This document shows positions 1 to 7,323 of a stretch of 13,111 nt of DNA, piece after piece. Source of the DNA: an uncultured Acidimicrobiia bacterium (lineage in GTDB: Bacteria > Actinomycetota > Acidimicrobiia > Spongiisociales > JAENVV01); NCBI GenBank assembly GCA_905480085.1, contig CAJQPD010000291.1, forward strand, positions 1 through 13,111, in the 5' to 3' direction. Every line of letters starts with the position of its first letter. Position 1 is the first letter of the stretch. The translations under genes were made by a program, and so were the position numbers. The notes under the pieces are model-generated. The model saw only the letters and a list, made by a program, of their open reading frames with translations. It was not told where the DNA came from and did no database searches.

Positions 1-448
1 CGAAATAGAGAAGAAGAAACATGAGGACCGGAGCTGCGAGCAGGTATGTGGCAAGCAGGCGGGTGCGACTCGACCGGTGAAACGCCACAACCAACAAGCC
101 CCCGGCCACTACCGCCAAAGCGGTCGCGGCCGGCCACGGTATCGGGAGCCGGCGGAAGTACAGCAGACCCAGTGAGGTCCCGGAAAAAGCGATAAGAAAA
201 TCGGCCAGGTGGGCACCGACTCGGCCGGGGAGACTGCCCAACAGGCCTCCGAGCAACGGTATACCGAACAACAAGATGAGTCCGATCGCCAGGATCTCGG
301 GTTTCGGAGCGCGACGGGCAATGAAAAATTCGGCGTTGCTTGCCAGCAAGTCCATGACCGGCCAGGTCATGCCCAGCACGATCAACACCGAAATCGCTGC
401 GAACCGTTCAAAACGGGATGGGAAGGCAGGCTCTGCCAGGTCGGTCAT
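1..448 (-). CDS. Multi-pass membrane protein, N-terminal part (possible sulfatase/phosphotransferase-type protein), cut by left edge
   Basis: The minus strand is open from an ATG at 446-448 to the window edge, giving 149 codons without a stop, so the 3' end is missing. Its ATG lies four bases after the TAA of the methyltransferase gene, so the two are almost certainly co-transcribed and probably translationally coupled. The protein starts MTDLAEPAFPSRFERF and then shows about five hydrophobic segments, near residues 14-36, 51-74, 78-99, 105-124 and 130-149. Between the first two is the stretch NAEFFIARRAPKPE. From memory, this layout (a membrane block with an 'N-EFF-A' motif next to a NoeA-like methyltransferase) resembles the N-terminal anchor of sulfatase-like hydrolases/transferases. 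That assignment is inference, because the catalytic part would lie outside the window. An unrelated polytopic membrane protein is the alternative. Confidence is high that it is a gene and low for its function. Confidence 0.72.
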   Translation of the reverse strand, partial: MTDLAEPAFPSRFERFAAISVLIVLGMTWPVMDLLASNAEFFIARRAPKPEILAIGLILLFGIPLLGGLLGSLPGRVGAHLADFLIAFSGTSLGLLYFRRLPIPWPAATALAVVAGGLLVVAFHRSSRTRLLATYLLAAPVLMFLLLYF

Positions 449-452
449 CGGC

Positions 453-1838
453 TTAGTTGGTTGGAATGAGATGGAAGAGGCGCCGTCCTTCAAGGGGCAT
501 TTCTTCCTTGATTTCGAACCGGCCGTCCAGGTATCTGCGGAGCGACTCTTCGTCGTAGTCGGCGTGTACTTCCGAACGGCGCTTGTTGGCGGTGAGCCGT
601 TGCGACATCGGGTCTTCGATCGGAACCCATTCGAAGACCACCTCCGACCCAAGCGAAGCGACCCAGTCGATGACAGCTGCCAGCGGGAGATTGGCCCCGA
701 TGACCAGGTGATGGATGACTGCCAGCATGAGCACCAGATCGGGTTGTCCCCGGTCCTCCAGGCGGCGCCGCTCGACCCCGCGCCAGCCGAGACCTGGAGA
801 CGGGTCGGCCAGATCCATCACGAGCGGCAGCACGTTATGCGGGCCACTGGTGGACAAGGATCGGAACACCCGATCAACGACGGCCTCATCGCCGTCGACG
901 GCCACCACGGTATCGGCTAAACCAGCTACCGCTAGCGAGAAGTGAGCATCGTTGGCACCCAGATCCCACACCAGAGTGCGATGTTTGAGTCCGGCGATTC
1001 GGGTGACGAATGTTTCCTTGGGCCCTCTCTGGGTCGTAACGTGGTCGCACGTTGCGTATTCCGACCAGGTTGATTCGCCCGCATCCCAGGTAATTTTCTC
1101 AACGACCTTCTGCAGCCTGTGGACGTTGGTGAGGATGAGTTCTGCACTGAACCCTGCCGAAGACATCTCAGATCTAACATTGCGTGAGCTGTCAGACATG
1201 GACCTTTCTGCCCGGGCCTGCAGCATGACGTCCATCGCCACTCCCGGCCGGGTGGCACGACGGCCTTTGAGGAGTGAGCGGGCGGTTTCTGCAGGGATAC
1301 CATCGAGCGAGCCCCGCAGCATCGGCTGAAAAGGGACGTCGGCATGAGCCCTGATCATAAGGGGATAGAGGAATTGCCGGCAGAACTGCCGATACCCGAT
1401 CCACGGTTCGCCAGGGCGATAGGTGGTGAACGAACCGATGTCGACGAAGACGGGTCGGTTGCCGACAAACTGGATGTTGTAGGGGGTGGCATCCTTGAGG
1501 GTCAGACCTTCGGTGAGGGCGTCTTCGAGGAGGTCTAGCTGGAGGGTCGCCGCAGCTTTGAGCATGGAGAAAGACCACTCGTATGGATAGCTCCAAAAGG
1601 CGATGCGGTCGTGGGAGAGGACCGCCGGGTCGGCCGGAGATTCGCGGGTTCCGATCAGTTGGCCGGATGCGGTCCATCTCTCGAACAGGTCAGACTTCCG
1701 CAGCGCCGCCCAATCGGCCTTGCCTTCGTCAGAAAGTGCCCGGAAGACATCGCTTCCGCGATGAAATACCCGACTGGCCGGGTCCCGGAACGAGCCGGGA
1801 TCGAAAACGGCGTCACCGGACGCCGGTGAAGAATCGAT
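453..1838 (-). CDS. NoeA-like two-domain protein with C-terminal class I SAM-dependent methyltransferase
   Basis: Numbered from the start proposed here, the protein has about 461 residues. The N-terminal half opens with DPGSFRDP (about 13-20) and holds LKDATPYN (114-121) followed by FVDIGSF (131-137). This pattern recalls the catalytic and metal-binding loops of kinase-like or aminoglycoside-phosphotransferase folds. The C-terminal half is a Rossmann methyltransferase: glycine motif VWDLGANDAHF (290-300), acidic residue in VAVDGD (312-317), and DLVLMLAVIHHL (367-378). Proteins of this build are usually annotated as NoeA-like nodulation or methyltransferase proteins, with poorly known substrates thought to be cell-surface. 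It sits between a small DPGTGS membrane protein and a polytopic membrane protein, which supports an envelope role. The start is odd: no in-frame ATG, GTG or TTG lies between the upstream gene's stop and the conserved DPGSFRDP. I use ATC at 1836-1838 as a placeholder. The frame also stays open to a TTG at 2048, but that would read the upstream gene out of frame as an Arg-rich tail. Confidence 0.75.
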   Translation of the reverse strand: MDSSPASGDAVFDPGSFRDPASRVFHRGSDVFRALSDEGKADWAALRKSDLFERWTASGQLIGTRESPADPAVLSHDRIAFWSYPYEWSFSMLKAAATLQLDLLEDALTEGLTLKDATPYNIQFVGNRPVFVDIGSFTTYRPGEPWIGYRQFCRQFLYPLMIRAHADVPFQPMLRGSLDGIPAETARSLLKGRRATRPGVAMDVMLQARAERSMSDSSRNVRSEMSSAGFSAELILTNVHRLQKVVEKITWDAGESTWSEYATCDHVTTQRGPKETFVTRIAGLKHRTLVWDLGANDAHFSLAVAGLADTVVAVDGDEAVVDRVFRSLSTSGPHNVLPLVMDLADPSPGLGWRGVERRRLEDRGQPDLVLMLAVIHHLVIGANLPLAAVIDWVASLGSEVVFEWVPIEDPMSQRLTANKRRSEVHADYDEESLRRYLDGRFEIKEEMPLEGRRLFHLIPTN

Positions 1839-1840
1839 GT

Positions 1841-2029
1841 CTACGACTCGATCTCTTGCTCTGCCAACTCCGATGCTGATCCATCGGTGGTGGCGGCCTG
1901 GGCGGGCAACTTCCGGTCGGCGAAGCGGCGACGCGTTGACCGGAACAGAACAGCGAGTCCGGCAGCACCGCCGAGAACGGTTTGGATGATCAGACTTCCT
2001 GTACCCGGGTCGAGATATCCAAGGATCAT
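1841..2029 (-). CDS. Small single-span membrane protein with DPGTGS motif
   Basis: This 62-residue protein starts MILGYLDPGTGSLIIQ, has one hydrophobic helix at about residues 12-29, then a basic patch (RSTRRR, 30-35) and an acidic, Ala/Ser-rich tail. The basic patch on the C-terminal side suggests that the tail faces the cytoplasm. GGAG at about 2039-2042 stands some nine bases ahead of the ATG, a fair ribosome binding site. Small proteins with this YLDPGTGS opening are familiar companions of NoeA-like methyltransferase genes, and here the gene directly precedes one, its TAG touching the proposed start. It is therefore probably the first gene of a three-gene operon. No biochemical function is known to me. 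Scaffolding or membrane recruitment of the methyltransferase is a guess from context. Confidence 0.8.
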   Translation of the reverse strand: MILGYLDPGTGSLIIQTVLGGAAGLAVLFRSTRRRFADRKLPAQAATTDGSASELAEQEIES

Positions 2030-2047
2030 TTTGTTGTCTCCGAATCA

Positions 2048-2068
2048 AATGTTCTGTAAATGAACATT
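2048..2068. promoter_or_regulatory. Inverted repeat overlapping a promoter-like -10 (candidate operator)
   Basis: AATGTTC (2048-2054) and GAACATT (2062-2068) form a perfect 7-bp inverted repeat with a 7-base spacer. Its right end overlaps the candidate -10 at 2066-2071 on the minus strand. A dyad over the -10 and start of transcription is the usual place for a repressor. The half-site order (GTTC before GAAC) is the reverse of the actinobacterial LexA box. The binding protein is unknown. Confidence 0.45.
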
Positions 2069-2071
2069 GTA
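2066..2071 (-). promoter_or_regulatory. Candidate -10 element of the surface-cassette operon
   Basis: The minus strand reads TACAAT, five of six bases matching TATAAT and fitting the actinobacterial TANNNT form, about 36 bases ahead of the small membrane protein ATG. I could not find a convincing -35 at 16-18 bases spacing; a TTGGAT occurs upstream but about 21 bases away. The element is a prediction from base pattern only. Confidence 0.4.
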
Positions 2072-2139
2072 AGGGAGTCTACGTCCTTGTAGATCCAATA
2101 CCGTCAGCTTCGGGGCGGCGACCAGGTTGCCGGACTCCG

Positions 2140-4896
2140 TCATACGGGCACGGCCATTTCCGACAAGTCGGATGGGATCATGTCGTCCAGTGCGGCTTGG
2201 GCAGCCGCCAGGCGGGCAATCGGCACCCGGGGCGGTGAACAACTGACGTAGTCGAGACCGAGAGTCCGGCAGAACGCTATCGATGCCGGGTCGCCGCCGT
2301 GTTCGCCACAGATTCCTGCTTCGAGACCGGGCCGGGCGACTCGTCCTTCTTCGACCGAGATCCGCATGAGTCGACCGACGCCCGCCTCGTCAATGCTGGC
2401 AAACGGGTTGCGGTCGAGAATGCCCTCTTCGAGATACTTCACGAGGAACGCCTTCTCGGCGTCATCGCGCGAAATCCCATAGGTCATCTGAGTCAGGTCA
2501 TTGGTTCCGAACGAAATGAACTCGGCGTATTCAGCGATCTGTCCGGTGGTCAACGCCGCCCGGGGGATTTCGATCATCGTGCCGAACTCGTAGTTGATGT
2601 CGATTCCGGCTTCGGTCATGACTGCGGCCGCCTCTTCCTCCAGCGATTCTCTCTGGCGGGCGAGTTCGTTTACATGAGCCACCAGGGGGATCATGATCTT
2701 CGGATGTACGACCACCCCGGTGCGCTGGACTTCGATGGCCGCTTCGAAGATGGCTCGCACCTGCATTCGGGTAAGCGCCGGCATCATGAGGCCGAGCCGC
2801 ACCCCGCGCAACCCGAGCATCGGGTTGGCCTCTCGGAGGGCTTCGACTTCATGCAGCAGGTGTTCGGCGGTCTCGACCCGGGTGAGTAGTTGATCTACTT
2901 CGGCCAGGTTGCGGGCTGACAGCAACTGGATTTTCAGGTCGGCGAGGTCGGCGGTGATGTCGTCATGGCTCGGTAGAAACTCGTGCAAGGGTGGGTCGAT
3001 GAGTCGGATGGTCACCGGCAGCCCATCCATGGCGCGGAATAGACCAACGAAGTCGCGCCGCTGGAAGGGGAGTAGTTGACCTAGTGCTTCGGCTCGCTCT
3101 GTTGGGTTCGTTGCCATGATCATGCGTTGCACGATCGGGAGGCGATCTGAGTCGAAGAACATGTGCTCGGTTCGCACGAGGCCGATTCCCTCCGCCCCAT
3201 AGGAACGAGCTAGTGCTGCGTCGGCCGGATGGTCGGCGTTGGCCCACACTCCGATGTCCCGGACGGCGTCCGCCCAGCTCAGGAGAACCTTCAAGGCCGG
3301 GTTTTCAAGGTCAGGGGTTCGGGTTTCGAGCTGTCCGGCGAATACCTCGCCGGTGGTGCCGTCGATCGAGATCCAGTCTCCTTCGCTGATGACGTCGTTG
3401 CCGACAGTCATGATCCGTTCGGACAAGTCCACATCCAGTTCGTCGGCACCGACGACAGCCGGTTTGCCGAACTGACGAGCGACGAGGGCGGCATGGCTGG
3501 TCCGTCCACCGCGCGTGGTGAGAATTCCCTCGGCGGCCAGCATGCCGTGAACGTCGTCCGGCTTGGTTTCCGGCCGAACCATGACGACCGACCGTCCGGC
3601 AGCTGCCCACTCGGCCGCCAGGTCGGCGTCGAAGGCGACCACCCCGACCGCAGCTCCTGGGGATACATTCAGGGCTGTGGTGAGATGGTGGCCGCCATCG
3701 AACGCGGCTTGTTTACTGGCGGGGGTAAAGGATGGATGGAGAAAGAACTCGACCTGCTCGGGAGAGATCCTTTGCACGGCTTCATTGCGGCTGATGAGGC
3801 CTTCGTCGGCGAGGTCGACCGCGATCTTGACGGCGGCCTGGGCGGTCCGTTTTCCGTTGCGCGTTTGCAGAATCCACAGGGTTCCTCGTTCAATGGTGAA
3901 CTCCATGTCTTGCATGTCGCGGTAATGACGCTCGAGGGCGAGCGCGATGGATTCATATTGGTTGTAAAGAGTCGGCATTTCGATGGCCAATTGCGACATC
4001 GGCTTGGTGACCCGGATGCCGGCAACGACGTCTTCGCCCTGGGCGTTCGTGAGGTAGTCGCCCTCCAGGCCCGGTTCGCCGGTAGTGGCGTTTCGGGACA
4101 TGGCGACCCCGGTCGCCGAGTCCGATCCCATGTTCCCGAAGACCATCGCCTGTATGTTGACAGCCGTTCCGAGATTGTGGGGGATGTTGGCAGCGTTGCG
4201 GTAGTCGCAGGCCCGTTTTCCATCCCAGGAACGAAACACGGCTTCGATGGCCAAGCGGAGTTGATCGAACGGGTCGTCCGGGAACGGCCGACCGGAAAAG
4301 CGTTCAACGATCTGTTTGAACTCCGCGGTGACTGCCCGCAAGTCATCGGCCGTCAGGTCGGCGTCTTCGGCGGCGTCGCGGGCGTGACGGTATCTGGCGA
4401 GTACCGCTTCGAAGGGTTCATCTCGCACGCCCAGCACGACCGATCCGAACATCTGGACCAATCGCCGATAGGAGTCATACACGAAATGTGGGTCGTCGGT
4501 AAGGGCGATCAGGCCCTTGACCACGGTATCGTTGATTCCGATATTCAGGACTGTGTCCATCATGCCCGGCATCGAGAACTTGGCGCCCGATCGGCAGGAT
4601 ACGAGGAGAGGGTTGGTGGCATCACCGAATCTCTGGTGGCTAGCCGCTTCAATCTGTTCAAGGGCGCTTGATACCTGGTCAAGCATGTCGGGCGGGAAGG
4701 TTCCGTCGGTTTCGATGTAGGCGTTGCAGGCGGCAGTGGTGATCGTGAACCCGGGAGGCACCGGCACTCCGATGCGGGTCATGTCGCCGAGATTGGCGCC
4801 TTTGCCTCCGAGTAGGGCGCGGACCGACTCCCAGTTCCCATCGCAGAAGGATTCGGCGGTTTCTACCTCACTAAAACCGTACACCCACCTGGTCAT
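2140..4896 (-). CDS. ppdK: Pyruvate phosphate dikinase
   Basis: PPDK interconverts pyruvate, ATP and phosphate with phosphoenolpyruvate, AMP and pyrophosphate in the cytoplasm. The 918-residue product is slightly longer than the usual 870-900. The N-terminal ATP-grasp part has LLGGKGANLGDM (about 28-39) and the nucleotide-binding stretch RSGAKFSMPGMMDT (about 102-115). The swivelling phosphohistidine domain has TTRGGRTSHAALVAR, with the phosphorylated His at about residue 468. The C-terminal PEP/pyruvate TIM barrel has IGLVRTEHMFF, FGTNDLTQMT and GICGEHGGDP, with the catalytic Cys at about 863. All key residues are present. I chose the ATG at 4894-4896 because GAGGAG (4904-4909) lies seven bases ahead; a TTG five codons earlier overlaps that site. 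The gene stands alone, with 110- and 162-base gaps to its same-strand neighbours. No gene for the PPDK regulatory protein is in view. Confidence 0.97.
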   Translation of the reverse strand: MTRWVYGFSEVETAESFCDGNWESVRALLGGKGANLGDMTRIGVPVPPGFTITTAACNAYIETDGTFPPDMLDQVSSALEQIEAASHQRFGDATNPLLVSCRSGAKFSMPGMMDTVLNIGINDTVVKGLIALTDDPHFVYDSYRRLVQMFGSVVLGVRDEPFEAVLARYRHARDAAEDADLTADDLRAVTAEFKQIVERFSGRPFPDDPFDQLRLAIEAVFRSWDGKRACDYRNAANIPHNLGTAVNIQAMVFGNMGSDSATGVAMSRNATTGEPGLEGDYLTNAQGEDVVAGIRVTKPMSQLAIEMPTLYNQYESIALALERHYRDMQDMEFTIERGTLWILQTRNGKRTAQAAVKIAVDLADEGLISRNEAVQRISPEQVEFFLHPSFTPASKQAAFDGGHHLTTALNVSPGAAVGVVAFDADLAAEWAAAGRSVVMVRPETKPDDVHGMLAAEGILTTRGGRTSHAALVARQFGKPAVVGADELDVDLSERIMTVGNDVISEGDWISIDGTTGEVFAGQLETRTPDLENPALKVLLSWADAVRDIGVWANADHPADAALARSYGAEGIGLVRTEHMFFDSDRLPIVQRMIMATNPTERAEALGQLLPFQRRDFVGLFRAMDGLPVTIRLIDPPLHEFLPSHDDITADLADLKIQLLSARNLAEVDQLLTRVETAEHLLHEVEALREANPMLGLRGVRLGLMMPALTRMQVRAIFEAAIEVQRTGVVVHPKIMIPLVAHVNELARQRESLEEEAAAVMTEAGIDINYEFGTMIEIPRAALTTGQIAEYAEFISFGTNDLTQMTYGISRDDAEKAFLVKYLEEGILDRNPFASIDEAGVGRLMRISVEEGRVARPGLEAGICGEHGGDPASIAFCRTLGLDYVSCSPPRVPIARLAAAQAALDDMIPSDLSEMAVPV

Positions 4897-4903
4897 TTCA
4901 GAA

Positions 4904-4909
4904 CTCCTC
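4904..4909 (-). promoter_or_regulatory. Ribosome binding site of ppdK
   Basis: The minus strand reads GAGGAG seven bases before the ATG at 4896. This strong site decides the start and rules out the TTG at 4909-4911. It directly abuts the dyad at 4910-4943. Confidence 0.8.
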
Positions 4910-4943
4910 AATCAGACAAGATCAACTGCAAGTGTGTCTGATT
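4910..4943 (-). promoter_or_regulatory. 9-bp perfect dyad in the ppdK leader (operator or RNA hairpin)
   Basis: AATCAGACA (4910-4918) and TGTCTGATT (4935-4943) are perfect inverted copies with a 16-base spacer. On the ppdK transcript the 3' arm would end exactly where the GAGGAG ribosome binding site begins. It could be a transcription-factor operator or a hairpin affecting ribosome access. Sequence alone does not separate these; the 16-base spacer suits two DNA half-sites as well as a loop. Confidence 0.5.
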
Positions 4944-5058
4944 TGGGGTTTACGAATCCAGAGGCATCCGTCACGACTTGCCAGTCGGATGTCCCCGCCG
5001 CTGAGAGATCCGTACTCGGAGTCCAAGCAGACCCACGGGGCCGCTCTGAATGAGTTGT

Positions 5059-6135
5059 CTACGCCAGGGCGTTTTCGATGGCAATGATCGTTGAGCGTAG
5101 GCCGGCCCGGTCGAACGGGTTCAGTGGGGTCTTGTCTTCGAGTTTGCGCTCAAGCTTGTCGACGAGGCCCATCACATGTTCGGCGTTCTCGTGGAGCGTG
5201 GCGGCGTGGCGGCCGATGTCGATGAGCGTGCGAATCGTCGTGGGGTCGTCACGACCGGCCGGATCGTACTCCAGGGCGGGTCCGGTCGACAGGGTCCACA
5301 TGAGGTCGGCGATATGGTCGGCCAATCCAACCATCTTTGGATAGTCGAGCTTCTCGGGGGTGTCTCTAGGTGTGTGATAGTGGCGATCGCGGCCCGTCGT
5401 ATAGAAAAGGAATGGGATGCCGGCCCGTTCGAACGCGAAGTGATCGGAAAGGGGCGGAATCACGTCGGCGTCGAGGCGTCGGGGGAGAACCCGGTCGTCG
5501 AGTGCGGCCAGTTCATCGATGACCCCGCCCAGCCCCGAGCGTTCAGCGCCCAGCACAAACACAGTGCGGCGGACGCTGTCGGGAAGGCTGTCGGGGCCGA
5601 GGGCATGGCCGACTGTGTCAAGACACACCATGGCATCGACCCGATTGAGATCCACCGAAGGCCGGTCGACCCAATGAACAGAACCCATGTCGTCCGTACA
5701 GAAGTACGGTGGCTCTTCGGCGTCAAACGAGCAGATAAGTACCGATCGGTCGAGGTTGTTGAGCTCGGTGAGTTGGCGGGCGACGTCGAGCAGAACCGCC
5801 ACGGCTGCCGCGTTATCGTTGGCCCCGGGGTGAGCCCGTCCGAAGTACTTGCCGAGGTGGTCATAGTGGGCCGCCACCATCACATAGCGGTCGGAGTTCG
5901 GCCCATTGCCGGGGATGGCCCCGATCAGGTTGGCACCTCCGACGGCAGAGATGTGATGTGAGTAGGTTCCGTCGTCTCCCGCCTGGACGAGCCCAAGGTC
6001 GGCGAATCCGTCCTCGACGAACCGACGCGCCATGCGTCCGCCTTCAGTACCGGTGGCGCGGCCCTCCATGGCATCGGAAGCCAAATGTTCTACTTGCTGG
6101 GCCATGATGGCTGCCCGCTTGTGCATGTCAGGCAT
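5059..6135 (-). CDS. M28-family zinc aminopeptidase
   Basis: This 358-residue protein is a di-zinc exopeptidase of the M28 family, expected to release N-terminal residues from peptides. From the start chosen, the metal and catalytic residues all appear: AHYDHLG with His 90, GANDN with Asp 107, the glutamate pair in FDAEEPPYF (140-141), CLDTVGH with Asp 173, and HYHTPRDTP with His 254. The opening HLASDAMEGRATGTEGG is the conserved lead-in of the family. No signal peptide or lipobox is visible, which is unusual because many M28 enzymes are exported. I chose the ATG at 6133-6135, where a G-run (6141-6147) can act as ribosome binding site. ATGs at 6126 and 6171 are alternatives. The frame stays open to 6381, but that part overlaps the divergent TPR gene and carries no family similarity. 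The C-terminal 60 residues look helical and charged. Confidence 0.88.
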   Translation of the reverse strand: MPDMHKRAAIMAQQVEHLASDAMEGRATGTEGGRMARRFVEDGFADLGLVQAGDDGTYSHHISAVGGANLIGAIPGNGPNSDRYVMVAAHYDHLGKYFGRAHPGANDNAAAVAVLLDVARQLTELNNLDRSVLICSFDAEEPPYFCTDDMGSVHWVDRPSVDLNRVDAMVCLDTVGHALGPDSLPDSVRRTVFVLGAERSGLGGVIDELAALDDRVLPRRLDADVIPPLSDHFAFERAGIPFLFYTTGRDRHYHTPRDTPEKLDYPKMVGLADHIADLMWTLSTGPALEYDPAGRDDPTTIRTLIDIGRHAATLHENAEHVMGLVDKLERKLEDKTPLNPFDRAGLRSTIIAIENALA

Positions 6136-6252
6136 CGGTACCCCCCCAGAGTCACCCGTAGCGACAACCATACGCTTAAACCGCCCGCAGTGGCGGGTCG
6201 GCGGGGTCAACAAGATGTCGTAGAGGCTGATGCCGGCCGATACGTGAAGGCT

Positions 6253-6258
6253 TAGGAT
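6253..6258 (+). promoter_or_regulatory. Candidate -10 for a leaderless TPR transcript
   Basis: TAGGAT fits the actinobacterial TANNNT -10 and is followed after exactly seven bases by the ATG at 6266. This is the spacing expected when transcription begins at the A of the start codon. The alternative is that these bases belong to the 5' end of the coding region starting at ATG 6257. Confidence 0.4.
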
Positions 6259-7147
6259 GCTGGATATGGCCGACCGGCTTCGAGCTTTATGGGATTTCAG
6301 CGATCTCACCACCACCGAGCAGCACTTGCGCGACCAGCTCGACCGCGAGCCCACTGCTGACGGCCGCGCTGAGGTGCTCACTCAGCTCGCACGAATCGAG
6401 GGGCTGCGCGATGACTTTGGGCGCGGAGAAGCCCTTATTGTCGAAGCCGAGGCCTTGGGCAGCAGTGGCGTGGCGTTGAGTCGCATTGACCTCGAACGGG
6501 GGCGCCTCCTCCGATCAGGTGGACGGCTAGAAGCTGCGCTGCCGCTGTTCGAATCAGCCTTTGCCGCGGCCGTGGCCGCCGACCAATATTTCATTGCGGT
6601 GGATGCTGCTCACATGGCGGCGCTCGCCGCACCCGACCACGGTGGCTTTATGGCATGGACCCAGCGAGGAGTCGAACTGGCTGGCAGCCACGTCGAAGCT
6701 CACTACTGGCTTGGGCCGTTACTCAACAACCTTGGCTGGCAGTTATTCGATACGGGAGATCTGGGAGCGGCCCTGGACGCCTTCGAACGGGCTCTCGAGG
6801 TTCGTCTCGGCGAACCCGATAACCGGCTGGAAATCGAGGTAGCTCGTTATGCCGTTGGGAAAACGCTTCGGGCGCTCGGACGGGCCAGCGACGCAATCCC
6901 GATTCTTGAGACCGCAGTCGCCTGGGCGGTGGACTCGGGAGCGCCCGACGGTTGGTTCCATGAAGAACTCGCCGAGGAGTATGCGGCACTCGGGCGCGAT
7001 ATCGAGGCCGGTCACCAGGCGCGGTTGGCGTTGCCGCTCCTCACCGACGCCGACCCCTTCTTTCGGGGGGACACCGAGCGGATGGCCCGCCTCCGCGCCT
7101 TGGCCGACGGCCCAGCCGAGCAAGATCGCTCACCCGATACCGGCTGA
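6257..7147 (+). CDS. Tetratricopeptide-repeat protein
   Basis: The 296-residue product is almost all alpha-helical with degenerate TPR pairs. The clearest is about residues 154-200: HYWLGPLLNNLGWQLF followed by DTGDLGAALDAFERAL. Others are RDDFGRGEALIVEAEAL, RSGGRLEAALPLFESA, RALGRASDAIPILETA and AALGRDIEAGHQARLAL. No enzyme motif, signal peptide or membrane span is visible, so a cytosolic protein-binding role is the most that can be said. The start is uncertain: ATG 6257 has GAAGG six bases upstream, while ATG 6266 (MADRLRALWDF) sits seven bases after TAGGAT as in a leaderless gene. It is divergent from the M28 gene over about 120 bases and is closed by an intrinsic terminator, so it is probably not part of the encapsulin operon. 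Confidence 0.8.
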   Translation: MLDMADRLRALWDFSDLTTTEQHLRDQLDREPTADGRAEVLTQLARIEGLRDDFGRGEALIVEAEALGSSGVALSRIDLERGRLLRSGGRLEAALPLFESAFAAAVAADQYFIAVDAAHMAALAAPDHGGFMAWTQRGVELAGSHVEAHYWLGPLLNNLGWQLFDTGDLGAALDAFERALEVRLGEPDNRLEIEVARYAVGKTLRALGRASDAIPILETAVAWAVDSGAPDGWFHEELAEEYAALGRDIEAGHQARLALPLLTDADPFFRGDTERMARLRALADGPAEQDRSPDTG

Positions 7148-7178
7148 TCTGCAGACCGTGTCGGATCAGCTGTCTTTT
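7141..7178 (+). terminator. Intrinsic terminator of the TPR gene
   Basis: Bases 7141-7151 pair with 7162-7172 (core GCTGATC / GATCAGC, two G-T wobbles, loop of ten), and TCTTTT follows at 7173-7178. The stem includes the TGA stop of the TPR gene. The hairpin plus T-run is a standard Rho-independent terminator and separates the TPR gene from the encapsulin operon. Confidence 0.65.
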
Positions 7179-7182
7179 GACC

Positions 7183-7192
7183 TTGGTACCAA
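7183..7192. promoter_or_regulatory. 10-bp palindrome upstream of the encapsulin operon
   Basis: TTGGTACCAA is a perfect palindrome in the 183-base gap ahead of the encapsulin gene, beside a TTGACC (7177-7182) that could serve as a -35. No convincing -10 follows at the right distance. It may be an operator half or chance. The rest of this gap shows AT-rich stretches at 7230-7260 and no open reading frame that I can support. Confidence 0.25.
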
Positions 7193-7314
7193 TGCGATGG
7201 GTCCAGAGAACCCGGGAACGGATCACGGCGTAATGAGTGATAAACGGCTCGATAAATATCAGGAATCGGCGGCACCGAGGGTGGTGCATGCCATAAGTTT
7301 GGGGAACGACCACT

Positions 7315-7323
7315 GAGAGGGAG
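7315..7323 (+). promoter_or_regulatory. Ribosome binding site of the encapsulin gene
   Basis: GAGAGGGAG ends seven bases before the ATG at 7331, a strong purine-rich site that supports this start and high expression of the shell protein. Confidence 0.7.

Noticed and set aside
276..920. 214-codon plus-strand frame at the left end
   Set aside because: It runs antisense across the methyltransferase and membrane protein genes, whose own motifs are clear.
1839..2048. N-terminal extension of the methyltransferase frame to a TTG at 2048
   Set aside because: The extra 70 residues are an Arg/Pro-rich out-of-frame reading of the DPGTGS micro-protein gene and contain no family similarity.
2048..2068. 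LexA/SOS box
   Set aside because: The actinobacterial box has GAAC before GTTC with a short spacer; here the order is reversed and the spacer is seven bases.
3229..4671. 480-codon open frame on the plus strand opposite ppdK
   Set aside because: It lies wholly antisense to a full-length PPDK with all catalytic motifs. The product has no recognisable domain and looks like the mirror of high-GC codon bias.
6181..6197. Short GC-rich hairpin between the M28 and TPR genes
   Set aside because: CCGCC/GGCGG arms of five bases are expected often at this GC content, and it lies between divergent starts, where no terminator is needed.
6136..6381. N-terminal extension of the M28 peptidase frame
   Set aside because: It overlaps the divergent TPR gene and its promoter region, and family similarity starts only after about 6120.
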